This document shows positions 39,106 to 49,271 of a DNA stretch of 64,000 nt, piece after piece (position 1 is the first letter of the stretch; each line of letters opens with the position of its first letter). Source of the DNA: Aeromicrobium yanjiei. Its GTDB lineage: Bacteria > Actinomycetota > Actinomycetes > Propionibacteriales > Nocardioidaceae. Where the stretch lies: contig NZ_CP045737.1 of NCBI RefSeq assembly GCF_009649075.1, positions 3,286,001 through 3,350,000 on the forward strand, written 5' to 3'. The position numbers were made by a program, and so were the translations under genes. The notes beneath the pieces were generated by a model. The model had not been told where the DNA came from, ran no database searches, and saw nothing but the letters and a program-made list of their open reading frames with translations.

Positions 39106-42100
39106 ATGCCTGACCTTCACGTCCCCACCCATCCGGTGCGGTTCGTCACGGCGTCCGCGCTGTTCGACGGGCACGACGCCTCGATCAACATCATGCGTCG
39201 CATCTTCCAGTCGCAGGGCGCCGAGGTCATCCACCTCGGTCACAACCGCTCGGTCAAGGAGGTCGTGGACGCCGCGATCGAGGAGGACGTGCAGGGCATC
39301 GCGGTCTCGTCCTACCAGGGCGGGCACGTCGAGTACTTCGAGTACCTCGTGGAGTCGCTGCGGGAGCAGGGCGCGGGACACATCCACGTCGTCGGTGGTG
39401 GCGGGGGCGTCATCGTCCCCGAGGAGATCGCCCGGCTGCGGAAGTCCGGCGTCACGATCTTCTCGCCCGAGGACGGCCAGCGCCTCGGCCTCGTCGGCAT
39501 GATCAACTCGGTCGTCAAGGACTGCGACTTCGACCTCACCGAGCTCGGTGGGCTCGATCTCGACGCGCTGCTCGCCGGAGAGCGCCCCGCCATCGCCCGT
39601 GCGATCACGCTGGCCGAGGCCGGATCCCTCGACGAGGCGCAGCGCGAGCGCATCTCGGCCGCTGCCGCCGCGCACTCCTCCCCGGTCCTGGGCATCACCG
39701 GCACCGGCGGCTCGGGCAAGTCATCGCTGACCGACGAGCTGGTCCGCCGCTTCCGCGTCGACCAGCAGGACAAGCTCCGCGTCGCCGTGATCGCGGTCGA
39801 CCCGACCCGCCGCCGTGGCGGCGGCGCCCTGCTCGGCGACCGCATCCGGATGAACTCGCTCGACGGCGAGCACGCATACTTCCGCTCCCTCGCGACCCGC
39901 GGCGCGCACGAGCTGCCCGACTCGCTCAACGACGTCATCGACGTCGTGAAGGCGGCAGGCTTCGACCTCGTGATCGTCGAGACCCCGGGCATCGGCCAGG
40001 GCGACGCCGCGATCGTGCCGTTCGTGGACTCCTCCCTGTACGTCATGACGCCCGAGTTCGGTGCCGCGTCGCAGCTCGAGAAGATCGACATGCTCGACTT
40101 CGCGAACACCGTCGCAATCAACAAGTTCGAGCGCCGCGGGGCCAAGGACGCCCTGCGCGACGTGGGACGCCAGATGGTCCGCAACCGCGAGGCGTTCGGC
40201 AAGCGGCCCGAGGACATGCCGGTCTTCGGCACGTCGGCCGCGACGTTCAACGACGACGGCGTCACCGCCCTCTACCAGCACCTGCGCGACGAGCTCGGCG
40301 CTGCGGGGCTCCCCGTCGCCGAGGGCATCCTGCCCGCGGTCGACGTGAAGTTCTCCAGCGGTATCCAGCAGGTCGTGCCGACCGACCGGGTGCGCTACCT
40401 GTCCGAGATCACCGAGACGGTCCGCGGCTTCCACGCCGAGACCGAGCGGCTCGCCGACGCCGCTGACCGCGCCCAGCGACTGGAGATCACCGCAGCCGAG
40501 CTCGCCGACGCGCAGCTGGACGCCGGCAGCGTCGAGGAGCTGCTGGCCACCGCCAAGAAGGCCGTCCCGCACGAGATCTCCGACCAGATCGAGGCCTGGC
40601 CGACCGTCGTGGAGTCGTACTCCGGCGACGAGCAGGTCGTGAAGGTCCGCGACAGGGAGATCCACACGCAGCTGACCCGCGAGTCGCTGTCGGGCAACAA
40701 GATCCCCCGCGTCTCGCTGCCGAAGATGAAGAATCACGGCGAGCTCGTGCGCTTCTGGCGCCGCGAGAACCTGCCCGGCTACTTCCCCTACACAGCCGGC
40801 GTCTTCCCGTTCAAGCGTGACGGCGAGGACCCCGCGCGCATGTTCGCCGGCGAGGGCGATCCGTTCCGCACCAACCGCCGGTTCAAGCTGCTGTCCGAGG
40901 ACGGCGACGCGACCCGCCTGTCGACCGCGTTCGACTCCGTCACGCTGTACGGCCGCGACCCCGACCCCCGCCCCGACGTCTACGGCAAGGTCGGCACGTC
41001 CGGTGTCTCGGTCGCGACCCTCGAGGACATGAAGGCGCTGTACGACGGCTTCGACCTGGTCTCGCCGTCCACGTCGGTGTCGATGACGATCAACGGACCC
41101 GCGCCGACGGTCCTGGCCTTCTTCCTCAACACGGTCATCGACCAGCAGATCGAGAAGTTCCGCGACAAGGAGGGCCGCGAGCCCTCCGAGGACGAGCTGG
41201 CCGAGCTGCGCTCGTACGCGCTGCAGAACGTGCGCGGCACCGTGCAAGCCGACATCCTCAAGGAGGACCAGGGCCAGAACACGTGCCTGTTCTCCACCGA
41301 GTTCAGCCTGCGGATGATGGGCGACATCCAGCAGTACTTCATCGACGAGGGCGTCCGGAACTTCTACTCGGTGTCGATCTCGGGCTATCACATCGCCGAG
41401 GCCGGGGCGAACCCCATCAGCCAGCTCGCGTTCACCCTCGCCAACGGCTTCACGTACGTCGAGTCGTACCTCGCGCGCGGCATGGACATCGACGACTTCG
41501 CCCCGAACCTGTCGTTCTTCTTCTCCAACGGCATGGATCCCGAGTACTCGGTGCTCGGCCGCGTCGCCCGCCGCATCTGGGCGATCGCGATGAAGGAGAA
41601 GTACGGCGCGAACGACCGCTCGCAGAAGCTGAAGTACCACGTGCAGACGTCGGGCCGCTCGCTCCACGCGCAGGAGATGGACTTCAACGACATCCGCACG
41701 ACGCTGCAGGCGCTCATCGCGATCTACGACAACGCCAACAGCCTGCACACCAATGCGTACGACGAGGCGGTCACGACCCCGTCGCAGGAGTCGGTGCGCC
41801 GGGCGCTCGCGATCCAGCTCATCATCAACCGCGAGTGGGGCCTGGCGATGAACGAGAACCCGCTCCAGGGCTCGTACATCATCGACGAGCTCACCGAGCT
41901 GGTCGAGAACGCAGTGCTCGCGGAGTTCGACGCGATCAACGAGCGCGGCGGCGTGCTCGGCGCGATGGAGACCGGCTACCAGCGAGGCCGCATCCAGGAC
42001 GAGTCGATGCTCTACGAGCACCGCAAGCACGACGGCTCGCTGCCGATCATCGGCGTCAACACGTTCCGGCGTCCGGCGTCCGAGGGCGAGGAGGAGCACA

Positions 42101-42336
42101 CCGTCGAGCTCGCCCGGGCGACCGAGACCGAGAAGGAGTCACAGCTCGCCCGCGTCCGGTCGTTCCACGAGGCCCACACCACCGAGGCGGCCGAGGCGCT
42201 CGAGCGGCTGCGGCTCGCGGCCATCAACCACGAGAACGTCTTCGCGGTGCTGATGGACGCGGCGCGCGTGTGCTCGCTGCAGCAGGTCACCGAGGCGTTC
42301 TTCGAGGTCGGTGGCCAGTACCGGCGCAACGTCTGA
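39106..42336 (+). CDS. icmF: Fused isobutyryl-CoA mutase (IcmF)
   Basis: A 1076-residue single-chain B12-dependent acyl-CoA mutase, with the standard IcmF order. The N-terminal B12 domain (10-140) has DGHDASIN (Asp21-Gly-His23) with AVSSYQGG and VVGGGGGVI. The MeaI-type GTPase (190-480) has Walker A GTGGSGKSS (199-207) and VDPTRRRGGGALLGDRIRM. The mutase substrate-binding (beta/alpha)8 domain (from about 520) includes FPYTAGVFPF, ending FEVGGQYRRNV. It interconverts isobutyryl-CoA and n-butyryl-CoA using adenosylcobalamin; the GTPase chaperones cofactor. Full length, no breaks. It is not preceded by a riboswitch. Confidence 0.96.
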   Translation: MPDLHVPTHPVRFVTASALFDGHDASINIMRRIFQSQGAEVIHLGHNRSVKEVVDAAIEEDVQGIAVSSYQGGHVEYFEYLVESLREQGAGHIHVVGGGGGVIVPEEIARLRKSGVTIFSPEDGQRLGLVGMINSVVKDCDFDLTELGGLDLDALLAGERPAIARAITLAEAGSLDEAQRERISAAAAAHSSPVLGITGTGGSGKSSLTDELVRRFRVDQQDKLRVAVIAVDPTRRRGGGALLGDRIRMNSLDGEHAYFRSLATRGAHELPDSLNDVIDVVKAAGFDLVIVETPGIGQGDAAIVPFVDSSLYVMTPEFGAASQLEKIDMLDFANTVAINKFERRGAKDALRDVGRQMVRNREAFGKRPEDMPVFGTSAATFNDDGVTALYQHLRDELGAAGLPVAEGILPAVDVKFSSGIQQVVPTDRVRYLSEITETVRGFHAETERLADAADRAQRLEITAAELADAQLDAGSVEELLATAKKAVPHEISDQIEAWPTVVESYSGDEQVVKVRDREIHTQLTRESLSGNKIPRVSLPKMKNHGELVRFWRRENLPGYFPYTAGVFPFKRDGEDPARMFAGEGDPFRTNRRFKLLSEDGDATRLSTAFDSVTLYGRDPDPRPDVYGKVGTSGVSVATLEDMKALYDGFDLVSPSTSVSMTINGPAPTVLAFFLNTVIDQQIEKFRDKEGREPSEDELAELRSYALQNVRGTVQADILKEDQGQNTCLFSTEFSLRMMGDIQQYFIDEGVRNFYSVSISGYHIAEAGANPISQLAFTLANGFTYVESYLARGMDIDDFAPNLSFFFSNGMDPEYSVLGRVARRIWAIAMKEKYGANDRSQKLKYHVQTSGRSLHAQEMDFNDIRTTLQALIAIYDNANSLHTNAYDEAVTTPSQESVRRALAIQLIINREWGLAMNENPLQGSYIIDELTELVENAVLAEFDAINERGGVLGAMETGYQRGRIQDESMLYEHRKHDGSLPIIGVNTFRRPASEGEEEHTVELARATETEKESQLARVRSFHEAHTTEAAEALERLRLAAINHENVFAVLMDAARVCSLQQVTEAFFEVGGQYRRNV

Positions 42337-42338
42337 GG

Positions 42339-43841
42339 TCAGAAGCCGGCGGCCAGGCGGTAGTAGGCCTGGTTCCAGCGCAGCTCGCGCAGGAACGAGC
42401 GCGGAGTCGTGCTTGCGTCGATGTGCACGAGCTCGGTGCGGACGATCTCGGCGAGGTCCTCGAACTCCTCGATGCCCACGGCGGTGGTCAGCACCGTGTG
42501 GTGCGGGCCGCCGGCCATGATCCAGGCCTCCGCGGCCGTCGCCAGCGAGGGGTGCGCCTGCCACATCGCGCAGGCCACCGGCAGCCGGGGCAGCGGCTCG
42601 TCCGGCTCGACCAGGGTCACGTCATTGGCCGTGAGCCTGAACCGGTCGCCCAGGTCCGACAGGCCGACGACGATGCCCTCACCCGGGTCGGCGACGAACC
42701 GCAGGCGGACCGGTTCCTCGCGGTTGCCCATGCTGAGCGGGTGCACCTCGACGGTCGGCCGCGCTGACGTGATGGTCGGGCACACCTCGAGCATGTGGGC
42801 GCCGAGCGACTTCTCGTTGCCGGGCTCGAGGTGGTACGTGTAGTCCTCCATGAACGAGGTGCCTCCCGGCCGCCCCTGCGCCATCGCCTTGGTCGCGCGG
42901 ACCAGCACCGCGGTCTTCCAGTCGCCCTCGCCGCCGAAGCCGTAGCCGTCGGCCATGAGCCTCTGCACCGCGAGACCAGGCAGCTGACGGAGTCCGCCGA
43001 GATCTTCGAAGTTCGTGGTGAAAGCGCCGAAGCCGCCGTGCTCGAGGAAGTCCCGCAGCCCGGCCTCGAGCCGCGCGGCGTACCGCAGGCTCTCGTGACG
43101 GTCGCCGCCGGCCCGCAGCTGCGGCGCGACGTCGTAGAGCTCGTCGTACTCGGCAACGAGCGGCGCGATCCGCTCGTCCGTGACCGCGTCGACGACCGCC
43201 ACGAGGTCGTTGACGCCGTACGTGTTGACCGAGACCCCGAGCTTGCGCTCCGCCTCGACCTTGTCGCCCTCGGTGACGGCCACGTCGCGCATGTTGTCGC
43301 CGAAGCGAGCCACCCGCAGCGTGCGGAGCTCGGCAGCGCCGGCCGCGGCCCTCGCCCACGCGCCCACCCGCCGGCCGACATCGGGATTGCTGACGTGTCC
43401 CGCGACCGTCTTGCGCGCCACGCCCAGCCGGGTCTGGATGAAGCCGAACTCCCGGTCGCCGTGCGCGGCCTGGTTGAGGTTCATGAAGTCCATGTCGATC
43501 GTGGACCACGGGATGTCGCGCTGCGCCTGGGTGTGCAGGTGCAGGAACGGCTTCTGCAGCGCGTCGAGCCCCTGGATCCACATCTTGGCCGGCGAGAACG
43601 TGTGCATCCACCCGATCAGCCCGATGCACCGGTCGTCGGCGTTCGCGGCGAGGATCGTCCTGCGGATCGCGTCGGACGAGGTCAGGACCGGTTGCCAGAG
43701 CACCGGGACCGACAGCTCCGGCGAGGCACAGAGCTCCCGGACGACCTGCGCCGACTGGTCGGCGACGTGACGCAGGGTCTCCTCGCCGTACAGCCCTTGG
43801 CTGCCGGTCAGGAACCAGATCTCATGGTCGGCTGTGGTCAT
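42339..43841 (-). CDS. araA: L-arabinose isomerase
   Basis: A 500-residue AraA converting L-arabinose to L-ribulose. Family features: [24 protein letters not shown] at the N-terminus, [13 protein letters not shown] (about 80-92), [15 protein letters not shown] and [28 protein letters not shown] (with metal-site Glu and His), and GGPHHTVL near the C-terminus. Length is normal. It is the last gene of the arabinose operon. It ends two bases from the end of icmF, in a convergent pair. Confidence 0.96.
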   Translation of the reverse strand: MTTADHEIWFLTGSQGLYGEETLRHVADQSAQVVRELCASPELSVPVLWQPVLTSSDAIRRTILAANADDRCIGLIGWMHTFSPAKMWIQGLDALQKPFLHLHTQAQRDIPWSTIDMDFMNLNQAAHGDREFGFIQTRLGVARKTVAGHVSNPDVGRRVGAWARAAAGAAELRTLRVARFGDNMRDVAVTEGDKVEAERKLGVSVNTYGVNDLVAVVDAVTDERIAPLVAEYDELYDVAPQLRAGGDRHESLRYAARLEAGLRDFLEHGGFGAFTTNFEDLGGLRQLPGLAVQRLMADGYGFGGEGDWKTAVLVRATKAMAQGRPGGTSFMEDYTYHLEPGNEKSLGAHMLEVCPTITSARPTVEVHPLSMGNREEPVRLRFVADPGEGIVVGLSDLGDRFRLTANDVTLVEPDEPLPRLPVACAMWQAHPSLATAAEAWIMAGGPHHTVLTTAVGIEEFEDLAEIVRTELVHIDASTTPRSFLRELRWNQAYYRLAAGF

Positions 43842-43872
43842 GGACGTCCTCTTCGGTGGGGACGCATCGGCC

Positions 43873-44547
43873 TCACTGGCCGTACGCGTTCTGGTAGCGG
43901 TCGTGCAGACGGGCGACCTGCTCGGGCGTGAGCGCGCTCGGGGTGCCGAGCTGCCGGGCGATGTGGGTGGTGCGGGCGACGTCCTCGCACATCACGGCGG
44001 CCTTGACGGCCGAGCGCGCGTCGGCACCGATCGCGAAGACGCCGTGGTTTCGCATCAGCACCGCGGGCGAGAGGCTTCCTCGCAGGGTCTCGACGATGCC
44101 GCGGCCGATCGAGTCGTCTCCGATCAGGGCGAACGGTCCCACGGGGATCTCGCCGCCGAACTCGTCGGCCATCATCGTCAGGGCGCACGGGATGGGCTCG
44201 GCCCGCGCGGCCCAGGCCGTCGCGTACGTCGAGTGGGTGTGCACGACGCCGCCGACGTGCGGCAGGTGCCGGTAGACGTACGCCTGGGCGGCCGTGTCGG
44301 ACGACGGGGCGAGATCACCCTCGAGCACCCGTCCGTCGAGATCGGTGACGACCATGTTGTCGGGGGTCAGGTCCTCGTACGCGACCCCGCTCGGCTTGAT
44401 CACCATCGCATCGACGCCCGGGACCCGGGCCGAGACGTTCCCCGCGGTCCACACCACGAGCTGGTAGCGGGTCAGCTCCCCGTGCAGGCGGCACACCTCC
44501 TCGCGCAGGTGCCGGATCGTCTGGGTGACCTGGTTCGTGACGGTCAT
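43873..44547 (-). CDS. araD: L-ribulose-5-phosphate 4-epimerase
   Basis: A 224-residue class II aldolase-fold epimerase making D-xylulose 5-phosphate from L-ribulose 5-phosphate. The zinc-site motif [11 protein letters not shown] is followed by RNHGVFAIG; the substrate [17 protein letters not shown] is in place. Normal length. Its start overlaps araB by four bases. It lies third last in the operon between araB and araA. Confidence 0.94.
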   Translation of the reverse strand: MTVTNQVTQTIRHLREEVCRLHGELTRYQLVVWTAGNVSARVPGVDAMVIKPSGVAYEDLTPDNMVVTDLDGRVLEGDLAPSSDTAAQAYVYRHLPHVGGVVHTHSTYATAWAARAEPIPCALTMMADEFGGEIPVGPFALIGDDSIGRGIVETLRGSLSPAVLMRNHGVFAIGADARSAVKAAVMCEDVARTTHIARQLGTPSALTPEQVARLHDRYQNAYGQ

Positions 44548-46214
44548 GGCGCCCCCTCCACCAGCGCCTCGCGACGCAGCGCCTGCAGACGGTGCATGAC
44601 GTCGTTGCCGCCGCGACCGAAGTGGTCGTGCAGGGCGGAGTACTCCGCGAACAGCCGGTCGTAGACCTCCGAGCGCCGCTCGTCGGGCTGGACGACAGCC
44701 CGACGAACGGAGCCCATGGCCTTCGCGGCGGCGCGTATGTCCGCGTACGCGCCGGCCGCGACGGCGGCATGGAGGGCAGCACCCAGAGCAGGGCCCTGCT
44801 CGGACCCGATGACCGAGAGCGGCATGCGGGTCACGTCGGAGTAGATCTGCATCAACAGGGGGTTCTTGGACAGCCCACCCGCGACGACCAGCTCGGCGAC
44901 CGGGACACCCGCGTCCTCGAACGCCGCCAGGATCGTGCGCGTCCCGAAGGCGGTCGCCTCGATCAGCGCGCGGTAGACGTCCTCGGGCCGGGTCGCGAGC
45001 GTCTGCCCGAGGACCAGGCCGGTGAGCTCGTGGTCGACCAGCACCGAGCGGTTGCCGCTGTGCCAGTCGAGGGCCACCAGGCCGTGCGCGCCGACGCTCT
45101 GGCGAGCGGCCAGCTCGGTCAGGTGCTCGTGCACCCCGAGGCCGCGCTCGCGGGCGGTCTCACGGACCCCGGCCGGGACGCCGTGCTCGACGAACCAGCC
45201 GAAGATGTCCCCCACGCCGCTCTGCCCGGCCTCGTAGCCCCAGCTGCCGGCGACGATGCCCCCGTCCACGACACCGCACATGCCCGGGACGTCGCGCAGG
45301 ACGCTCCCGCTCATGACGTGGCATGTCGAGGTGCCCATGATCGCGACCATCTGACCGGCGTCGACGGCCTGAGCGGCCGGTGCGGTCACGTGCGCGTCGA
45401 CGTTGCCGACGGCCACCGCGATCCCTGCCGGCAGCCCGGTCCACTCGGCCGCCTGCGGCGTCAGCGACCCCGCGCGGTGCCCGAGCTGGCCGATCGTCCC
45501 GGCCAGCTTGGCGTCCACGAAGTCGGCGAAGGCGGGGTTCAGCGCGGCGGTGAAGTCCTCCCCCGGGTAGGCCCCGTCCTGCAGCATCCCCTTGTAGCCC
45601 GCGGAGCAGGCGTTGCGGACGTGCACCCCGCTCAGCTGCCACACGATCCAGTCGGCGGCCTCGACCCAGCACTCCATCGTCGCGTAGAGCTCGGGGTCCT
45701 CCTCGAGCACCTGCAGACCCTTGGCGAACTCCCACTCCGAGGAGATCAGCCCTCCGTACCGCGCGAGCCAGGCCTCACCGCGCTCGCGCGCCAGCCTCGT
45801 GATCCGGTCGGCCTGGTCCTGCGCCGCGTGGTGCTTCCACAGCTTGACGTACGCGTGCGGCCGGTCGGCCAGCCCGGGGACGTCGCACAGCGGGGTGCCG
45901 TCGGCGAGCGCGGGCACCATCGTGCAGGCGGTGAAGTCGGTCGCGATGCCGATCACCTGCGCCGGGTCGATGCCGGACGCTCGCACGGCGTCCGGCACCG
46001 CGCGGCGCAGGACGTCCAGGTAGTCCGACGGCACCTGCAGCGCCCAGTCGGGCGGCAGGGGGCGGTCGGGCGTGGTCGGCAGCGCCTCGGTGATCACGCC
46101 GTGCCGATAGGGATGGACCGCGCTGCCGAGCTCGCGGCCGTCGGCGACCGCGACGACCAGGGCGCGGCCCGACAGCGTGCCGAAGTCGACCCCGATCACG
46201 TACTGATCGCTCAT
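44544..46214 (-). CDS. araB: L-ribulokinase
   Basis: A 556-residue FGGY kinase phosphorylating L-ribulose. N-terminal YVIGVDFGTLSGRALVVAV binds phosphate; GTSTCHVMSG is the ATP loop; VVAGGLSKNPLLMQIYSDVTRMPL is the FGGY-type C-terminal signature. Start ATG 46214 overlaps the stop of the LacI gene by four bases, and its stop overlaps the araD start. Normal length. Confidence 0.95.
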   Translation of the reverse strand: MSDQYVIGVDFGTLSGRALVVAVADGRELGSAVHPYRHGVITEALPTTPDRPLPPDWALQVPSDYLDVLRRAVPDAVRASGIDPAQVIGIATDFTACTMVPALADGTPLCDVPGLADRPHAYVKLWKHHAAQDQADRITRLARERGEAWLARYGGLISSEWEFAKGLQVLEEDPELYATMECWVEAADWIVWQLSGVHVRNACSAGYKGMLQDGAYPGEDFTAALNPAFADFVDAKLAGTIGQLGHRAGSLTPQAAEWTGLPAGIAVAVGNVDAHVTAPAAQAVDAGQMVAIMGTSTCHVMSGSVLRDVPGMCGVVDGGIVAGSWGYEAGQSGVGDIFGWFVEHGVPAGVRETARERGLGVHEHLTELAARQSVGAHGLVALDWHSGNRSVLVDHELTGLVLGQTLATRPEDVYRALIEATAFGTRTILAAFEDAGVPVAELVVAGGLSKNPLLMQIYSDVTRMPLSVIGSEQGPALGAALHAAVAAGAYADIRAAAKAMGSVRRAVVQPDERRSEVYDRLFAEYSALHDHFGRGGNDVMHRLQALRREALVEGAP

Positions 46215-47236
46215 GTCGGTCTCCCCGCGTCGTGGGGCGCGGTGCTGGAGCGCACGATCAGCTCGGGCTCGATGAGCCGTGGCAGATCGTCCTCCTGTCC
46301 GGCGATCGCGGCGTGGAGCACCGCGATGGCCCGGCGGCCGACCTCGTGGAAGTTCTGCCGGACGGTCGTGAGCGGCGGGTTGAGGAACTCGCTCTCGGGG
46401 GAGTCGTCGAAACCGACGATGCTCACGTCACCGGGCACCGACAGGCCGCCTTCGTGGAGCGCCCGCATCAGGCCGATCGTCATCTGGTCGTTCGCGACGA
46501 AGATCGCGCCGGGCGCACCCTCCTCGACGATCCGGCGTCCCGCCTCGTAGCCGCTGCGCGCCGTCCAGTCGCCGAGGTGGAGCGGCCCCGGCTCGAGGCC
46601 CGCATCGCGGTGGGCGTCCTCCCACCCCTGCCGGCGCGCCTCGGCCTCTGTCCACTCCAGGGGACCGCGGACGTGGACCACGCTCGGGTGCCCGAGGCCC
46701 AGGAGGTGGGACGTCGCCTCGTACGCGCCCTGGTGCTGGTCGACCCCGACCGCGAACCGGGCCCGGGTCAGGTCTCCCTCGACCACGACGAGCGGCACAC
46801 CGGGGTCCTGGTGGCGGATCACGTCGAGCGCCTCGTACTGCGCCGCGATCATGACGATGCCCTCGACCGACTGCCGCATGAGGTGGTCGATCGCGTCGGT
46901 CAGAGACTCGGCCGTCACGGTCGACAGGCTCACCGACCCGGCGAAGTAGCCGGCCTGGCGTGCCGCGTCCTCGACGGTCCGGTGGATGCTGCTCGGCCCG
47001 TACAGGCCTGACTCGGTGCTGATGATGCCGATGGTGGACGAGCGCCGGGTGACCAGCGCTCGGGCGGCGGTGTTGGGGCGGTAGCCGAGCTGCTTGATCG
47101 CGGCCTCGACGCGCTGGCGGGTCGACTCCTTGATGTTGGGCATCTGGTTGATGACCCGCGACACCGTCTGGTGCGAGACCCCGGCGAGCTTGGCGACGTC
47201 GGCCATGACCGGCGCCTGGTTCGGGACTGTCGTCAT
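46211..47236 (-). CDS. LacI-family repressor of the arabinose operon
   Basis: A 341-residue LacI/GalR regulator. HTH MADVAKLAGVSHQTVSRVINQ (about 13-33) with the hinge RPNTAARAL, then a periplasmic-binding-protein-like effector domain (about 65-335: VANDQMTIGLMRALHEGG, VSIVGFDD). Located inside the operon between permease and araB, both with four-base overlaps, so it is autoregulated. Its operator is probably the palindrome TGTTAACGCTAACA at 52077-52090 over the operon promoter. Inducer is expected to be L-arabinose or a related sugar (inferred from context). Confidence 0.93.
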   Translation of the reverse strand: MTTVPNQAPVMADVAKLAGVSHQTVSRVINQMPNIKESTRQRVEAAIKQLGYRPNTAARALVTRRSSTIGIISTESGLYGPSSIHRTVEDAARQAGYFAGSVSLSTVTAESLTDAIDHLMRQSVEGIVMIAAQYEALDVIRHQDPGVPLVVVEGDLTRARFAVGVDQHQGAYEATSHLLGLGHPSVVHVRGPLEWTEAEARRQGWEDAHRDAGLEPGPLHLGDWTARSGYEAGRRIVEEGAPGAIFVANDQMTIGLMRALHEGGLSVPGDVSIVGFDDSPESEFLNPPLTTVRQNFHEVGRRAIAVLHAAIAGQEDDLPRLIEPELIVRSSTAPHDAGRPT

Positions 47237-48249
47237 GCCTGCCTCCGGGTGAACAGCCGCTGGATGACGACGAAGACCAGCAGGAGCACGCCGATCGTGA
47301 TCTTGGTCCACCAGGAGCTGAGGTTGCCGTCGAACGAGATGAAGGTCTGGATCGTCCCGAGGACCAGGACACCGAGGGCCGATCCCAGGACCAGCCCGGA
47401 CCCGCCGGCCAGCAGCGTACCGCCGATCACGACGGCAGCGATGGCGTCGAGCTCCATCCCGACCGCGTGGAGGCTGTAGCCGGACAGCATGTAGACCGAG
47501 AAGAGCAGGCCCGCGAGAGAGGAGCAGAAGCCGCTGATCACGTACACACCCACCTTGGTCCGGGCGACCGCGAGCCCCATCAGCAGCGCCGACTGCTCGC
47601 TGCCGCCGACCGCGTAGATCGTGCGACCGAAGCGCGTCATGTGCAGGCCCCACGCCGCGATCGCGAGGACGACCAGGGCGACCACCACGGCAGGGGTGAT
47701 GAAGTAGCCGCCCGGCAGCTCGATCGTGCCCATCGCGAACGACGTGAAGGTCGGGTCCTTGATCGGGATCGACTCGATGCTGATCAGGTAGCAGAGGCCG
47801 CGGGCCAGGAACATGCCCGCGAGCGTCACGATGAACGGCTGGATCTCGAAGTAGTGGATCACCAGCCCCATGAGGAGGCCGAGGACCGAGCCGGTCAGCA
47901 GCACCGCGACGACCACCAGGGCCGCGGGCCAGCCGGCGCGCAGGGTCGAGGCGGCCAGCATCGTCGAGAGCGCCACCACAGACCCCACCGACAGGTCGAT
48001 CCCGCCGGTCAGGATCACACAGGTCATCCCGACGGCCAGGACGATCAGGAAGGCGTTGTCGACGAGCAGGTTGAGGATCACCTGCGGCGAGGTGAAGCCC
48101 TCGTAGCGGATGCCCCCGGCTCCGAGCATGCCCACGAAGAGCGCCGCGGTCGCCAGCACGGGATAGAAGCGCCGCGGTGGCGCGAGCTGCCGCAGCCGGT
48201 CGCTCGCGGACCCGCGCAGGTCCTGCGCGGTGGGGGTGTGCGCGGTCAT
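47233..48249 (-). CDS. Sugar ABC transporter permease 2 (YjfF type)
   Basis: A 338-residue permease of the RbsC/AraH family with about eight to ten helices. It contains LTGGIDLSVGSVVALSTML and VVIGGTLLAGGSGLVLGSALGVL, the usual permease motifs of carbohydrate uptake transporters of the CUT2 group. Start ATG 48249 overlaps the permease 1 stop by four bases; its stop overlaps the regulator start. It has a partner permease, as in YtfT-YjfF importers. Confidence 0.9.
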   Translation of the reverse strand: MTAHTPTAQDLRGSASDRLRQLAPPRRFYPVLATAALFVGMLGAGGIRYEGFTSPQVILNLLVDNAFLIVLAVGMTCVILTGGIDLSVGSVVALSTMLAASTLRAGWPAALVVVAVLLTGSVLGLLMGLVIHYFEIQPFIVTLAGMFLARGLCYLISIESIPIKDPTFTSFAMGTIELPGGYFITPAVVVALVVLAIAAWGLHMTRFGRTIYAVGGSEQSALLMGLAVARTKVGVYVISGFCSSLAGLLFSVYMLSGYSLHAVGMELDAIAAVVIGGTLLAGGSGLVLGSALGVLVLGTIQTFISFDGNLSSWWTKITIGVLLLVFVVIQRLFTRRQA

Positions 48250-49271
48250 GCCTGGCTCCCTCTCGTCAGCAGCGGGGCGGGACGTCGCACCCGGAGCACC
48301 GCCCGGGCCTTGGGCGACTGCAGCAGGCAGACGAGGATGACCACGACCGCCTTGAACAGGTAGTTGGTCTCGGACGGGATCCCGATCGTCGGGATCGTCG
48401 TGGCGAGGGTCTGGATGAACATCGCGCCGATGAACGTCCCGGTCAGCGAGAACCGGCCGCCGGCCAGCGAGGTGCCCCCGATCACCACCGCGAGGATCGC
48501 GTCGAGCTCGATGAACAGGCCCGCGTTGTTGGCGTCGGCCGCACTCGTGTTGGAGGCGATCATCAGCCCGGCCACGGCCGAGCAGAACGCGATGAAGACG
48601 TAGACGGTCCAGGTGATGGTCCGCGAGCGGACGCCGGCCAGGCGGCTCGCCTCGGGATTGACCCCGACCGCCTCGATCAGCATCCCCAGCGCCGTGCGAC
48701 GGGTCAGCACCGCGGTGACCAGCACGATGGCGAGCGCGATGAGGATCGCGACCGGCAGCCCCAGGAAGAAGCCCGCGCCGACCCGCTCGAACAGGCTGTT
48801 GTTGACCGTGATGATCTGCCCGTCCGTGATCAGCATCGCGAGACCCCGGCCCGCCGTCATCAGGACCAGCGTCGCGATGATCGGCTGGATCCCGAGCACC
48901 GCCACGAGGAAGCCGTTCCAGAGGCCGAGCAGGAGGCAGACCCCGACGGCCAGGCTCATCGCCGTGATCGCGCGGCCCGCCGAGGACTCGTCCGGCGCGC
49001 CGGCGAGGTACGTGCACGACACGGCTCCCGAGATCGCGACGATCGCACCCACCGACAGGTCGATGCCGCGGGTCGCGATGACCAGCGTCATGCCGAGCGC
49101 GATCAGCAGCGTCGGGGCACCGTTGCGCAGGATGTCGATGAGGCTCCCGTAGAGGTGTCCGTCCTGCACGCGGATCGAGAAGAACGACGGGGTCGCCACG
49201 AGGTTGACCAGCAGCAGCACGCCGAGGGCGAGCACCGGCCAGAACAGCGGGTGGCGGATCGCGCTACGCAT
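48246..49271 (-). CDS. Sugar ABC transporter permease 1 (YtfT type)
   Basis: A 341-residue CUT2 permease, paralogous to the next gene: ATRGIDLSVGAIVAISGAV, GLWNGFLVAVLGIQPIIATL and VVIGGTSLAGGRFSLTGTFIGAMF. It is one of the two membrane subunits of the arabinose-type importer and overlaps the ATPase gene by eight bases. It may transport L-arabinose or a furanose sugar like the galactofuranose system it resembles; the exact sugar is inferred from the ara genes. Confidence 0.9.
   Translation of the reverse strand: MRSAIRHPLFWPVLALGVLLLVNLVATPSFFSIRVQDGHLYGSLIDILRNGAPTLLIALGMTLVIATRGIDLSVGAIVAISGAVSCTYLAGAPDESSAGRAITAMSLAVGVCLLLGLWNGFLVAVLGIQPIIATLVLMTAGRGLAMLITDGQIITVNNSLFERVGAGFFLGLPVAILIALAIVLVTAVLTRRTALGMLIEAVGVNPEASRLAGVRSRTITWTVYVFIAFCSAVAGLMIASNTSAADANNAGLFIELDAILAVVIGGTSLAGGRFSLTGTFIGAMFIQTLATTIPTIGIPSETNYLFKAVVVILVCLLQSPKARAVLRVRRPAPLLTRGSQA

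Noticed and set aside
39721..42099. A 792-codon minus-strand frame opposite icmF
   Set aside because: Composition is low-complexity Leu/Val/Arg/Asp; icmF is complete on the other strand.
42337..42338. A terminator or promoter between icmF and araA
   Set aside because: The two convergent stops are two bases apart, so there is no room; ends must lie inside the opposite gene.
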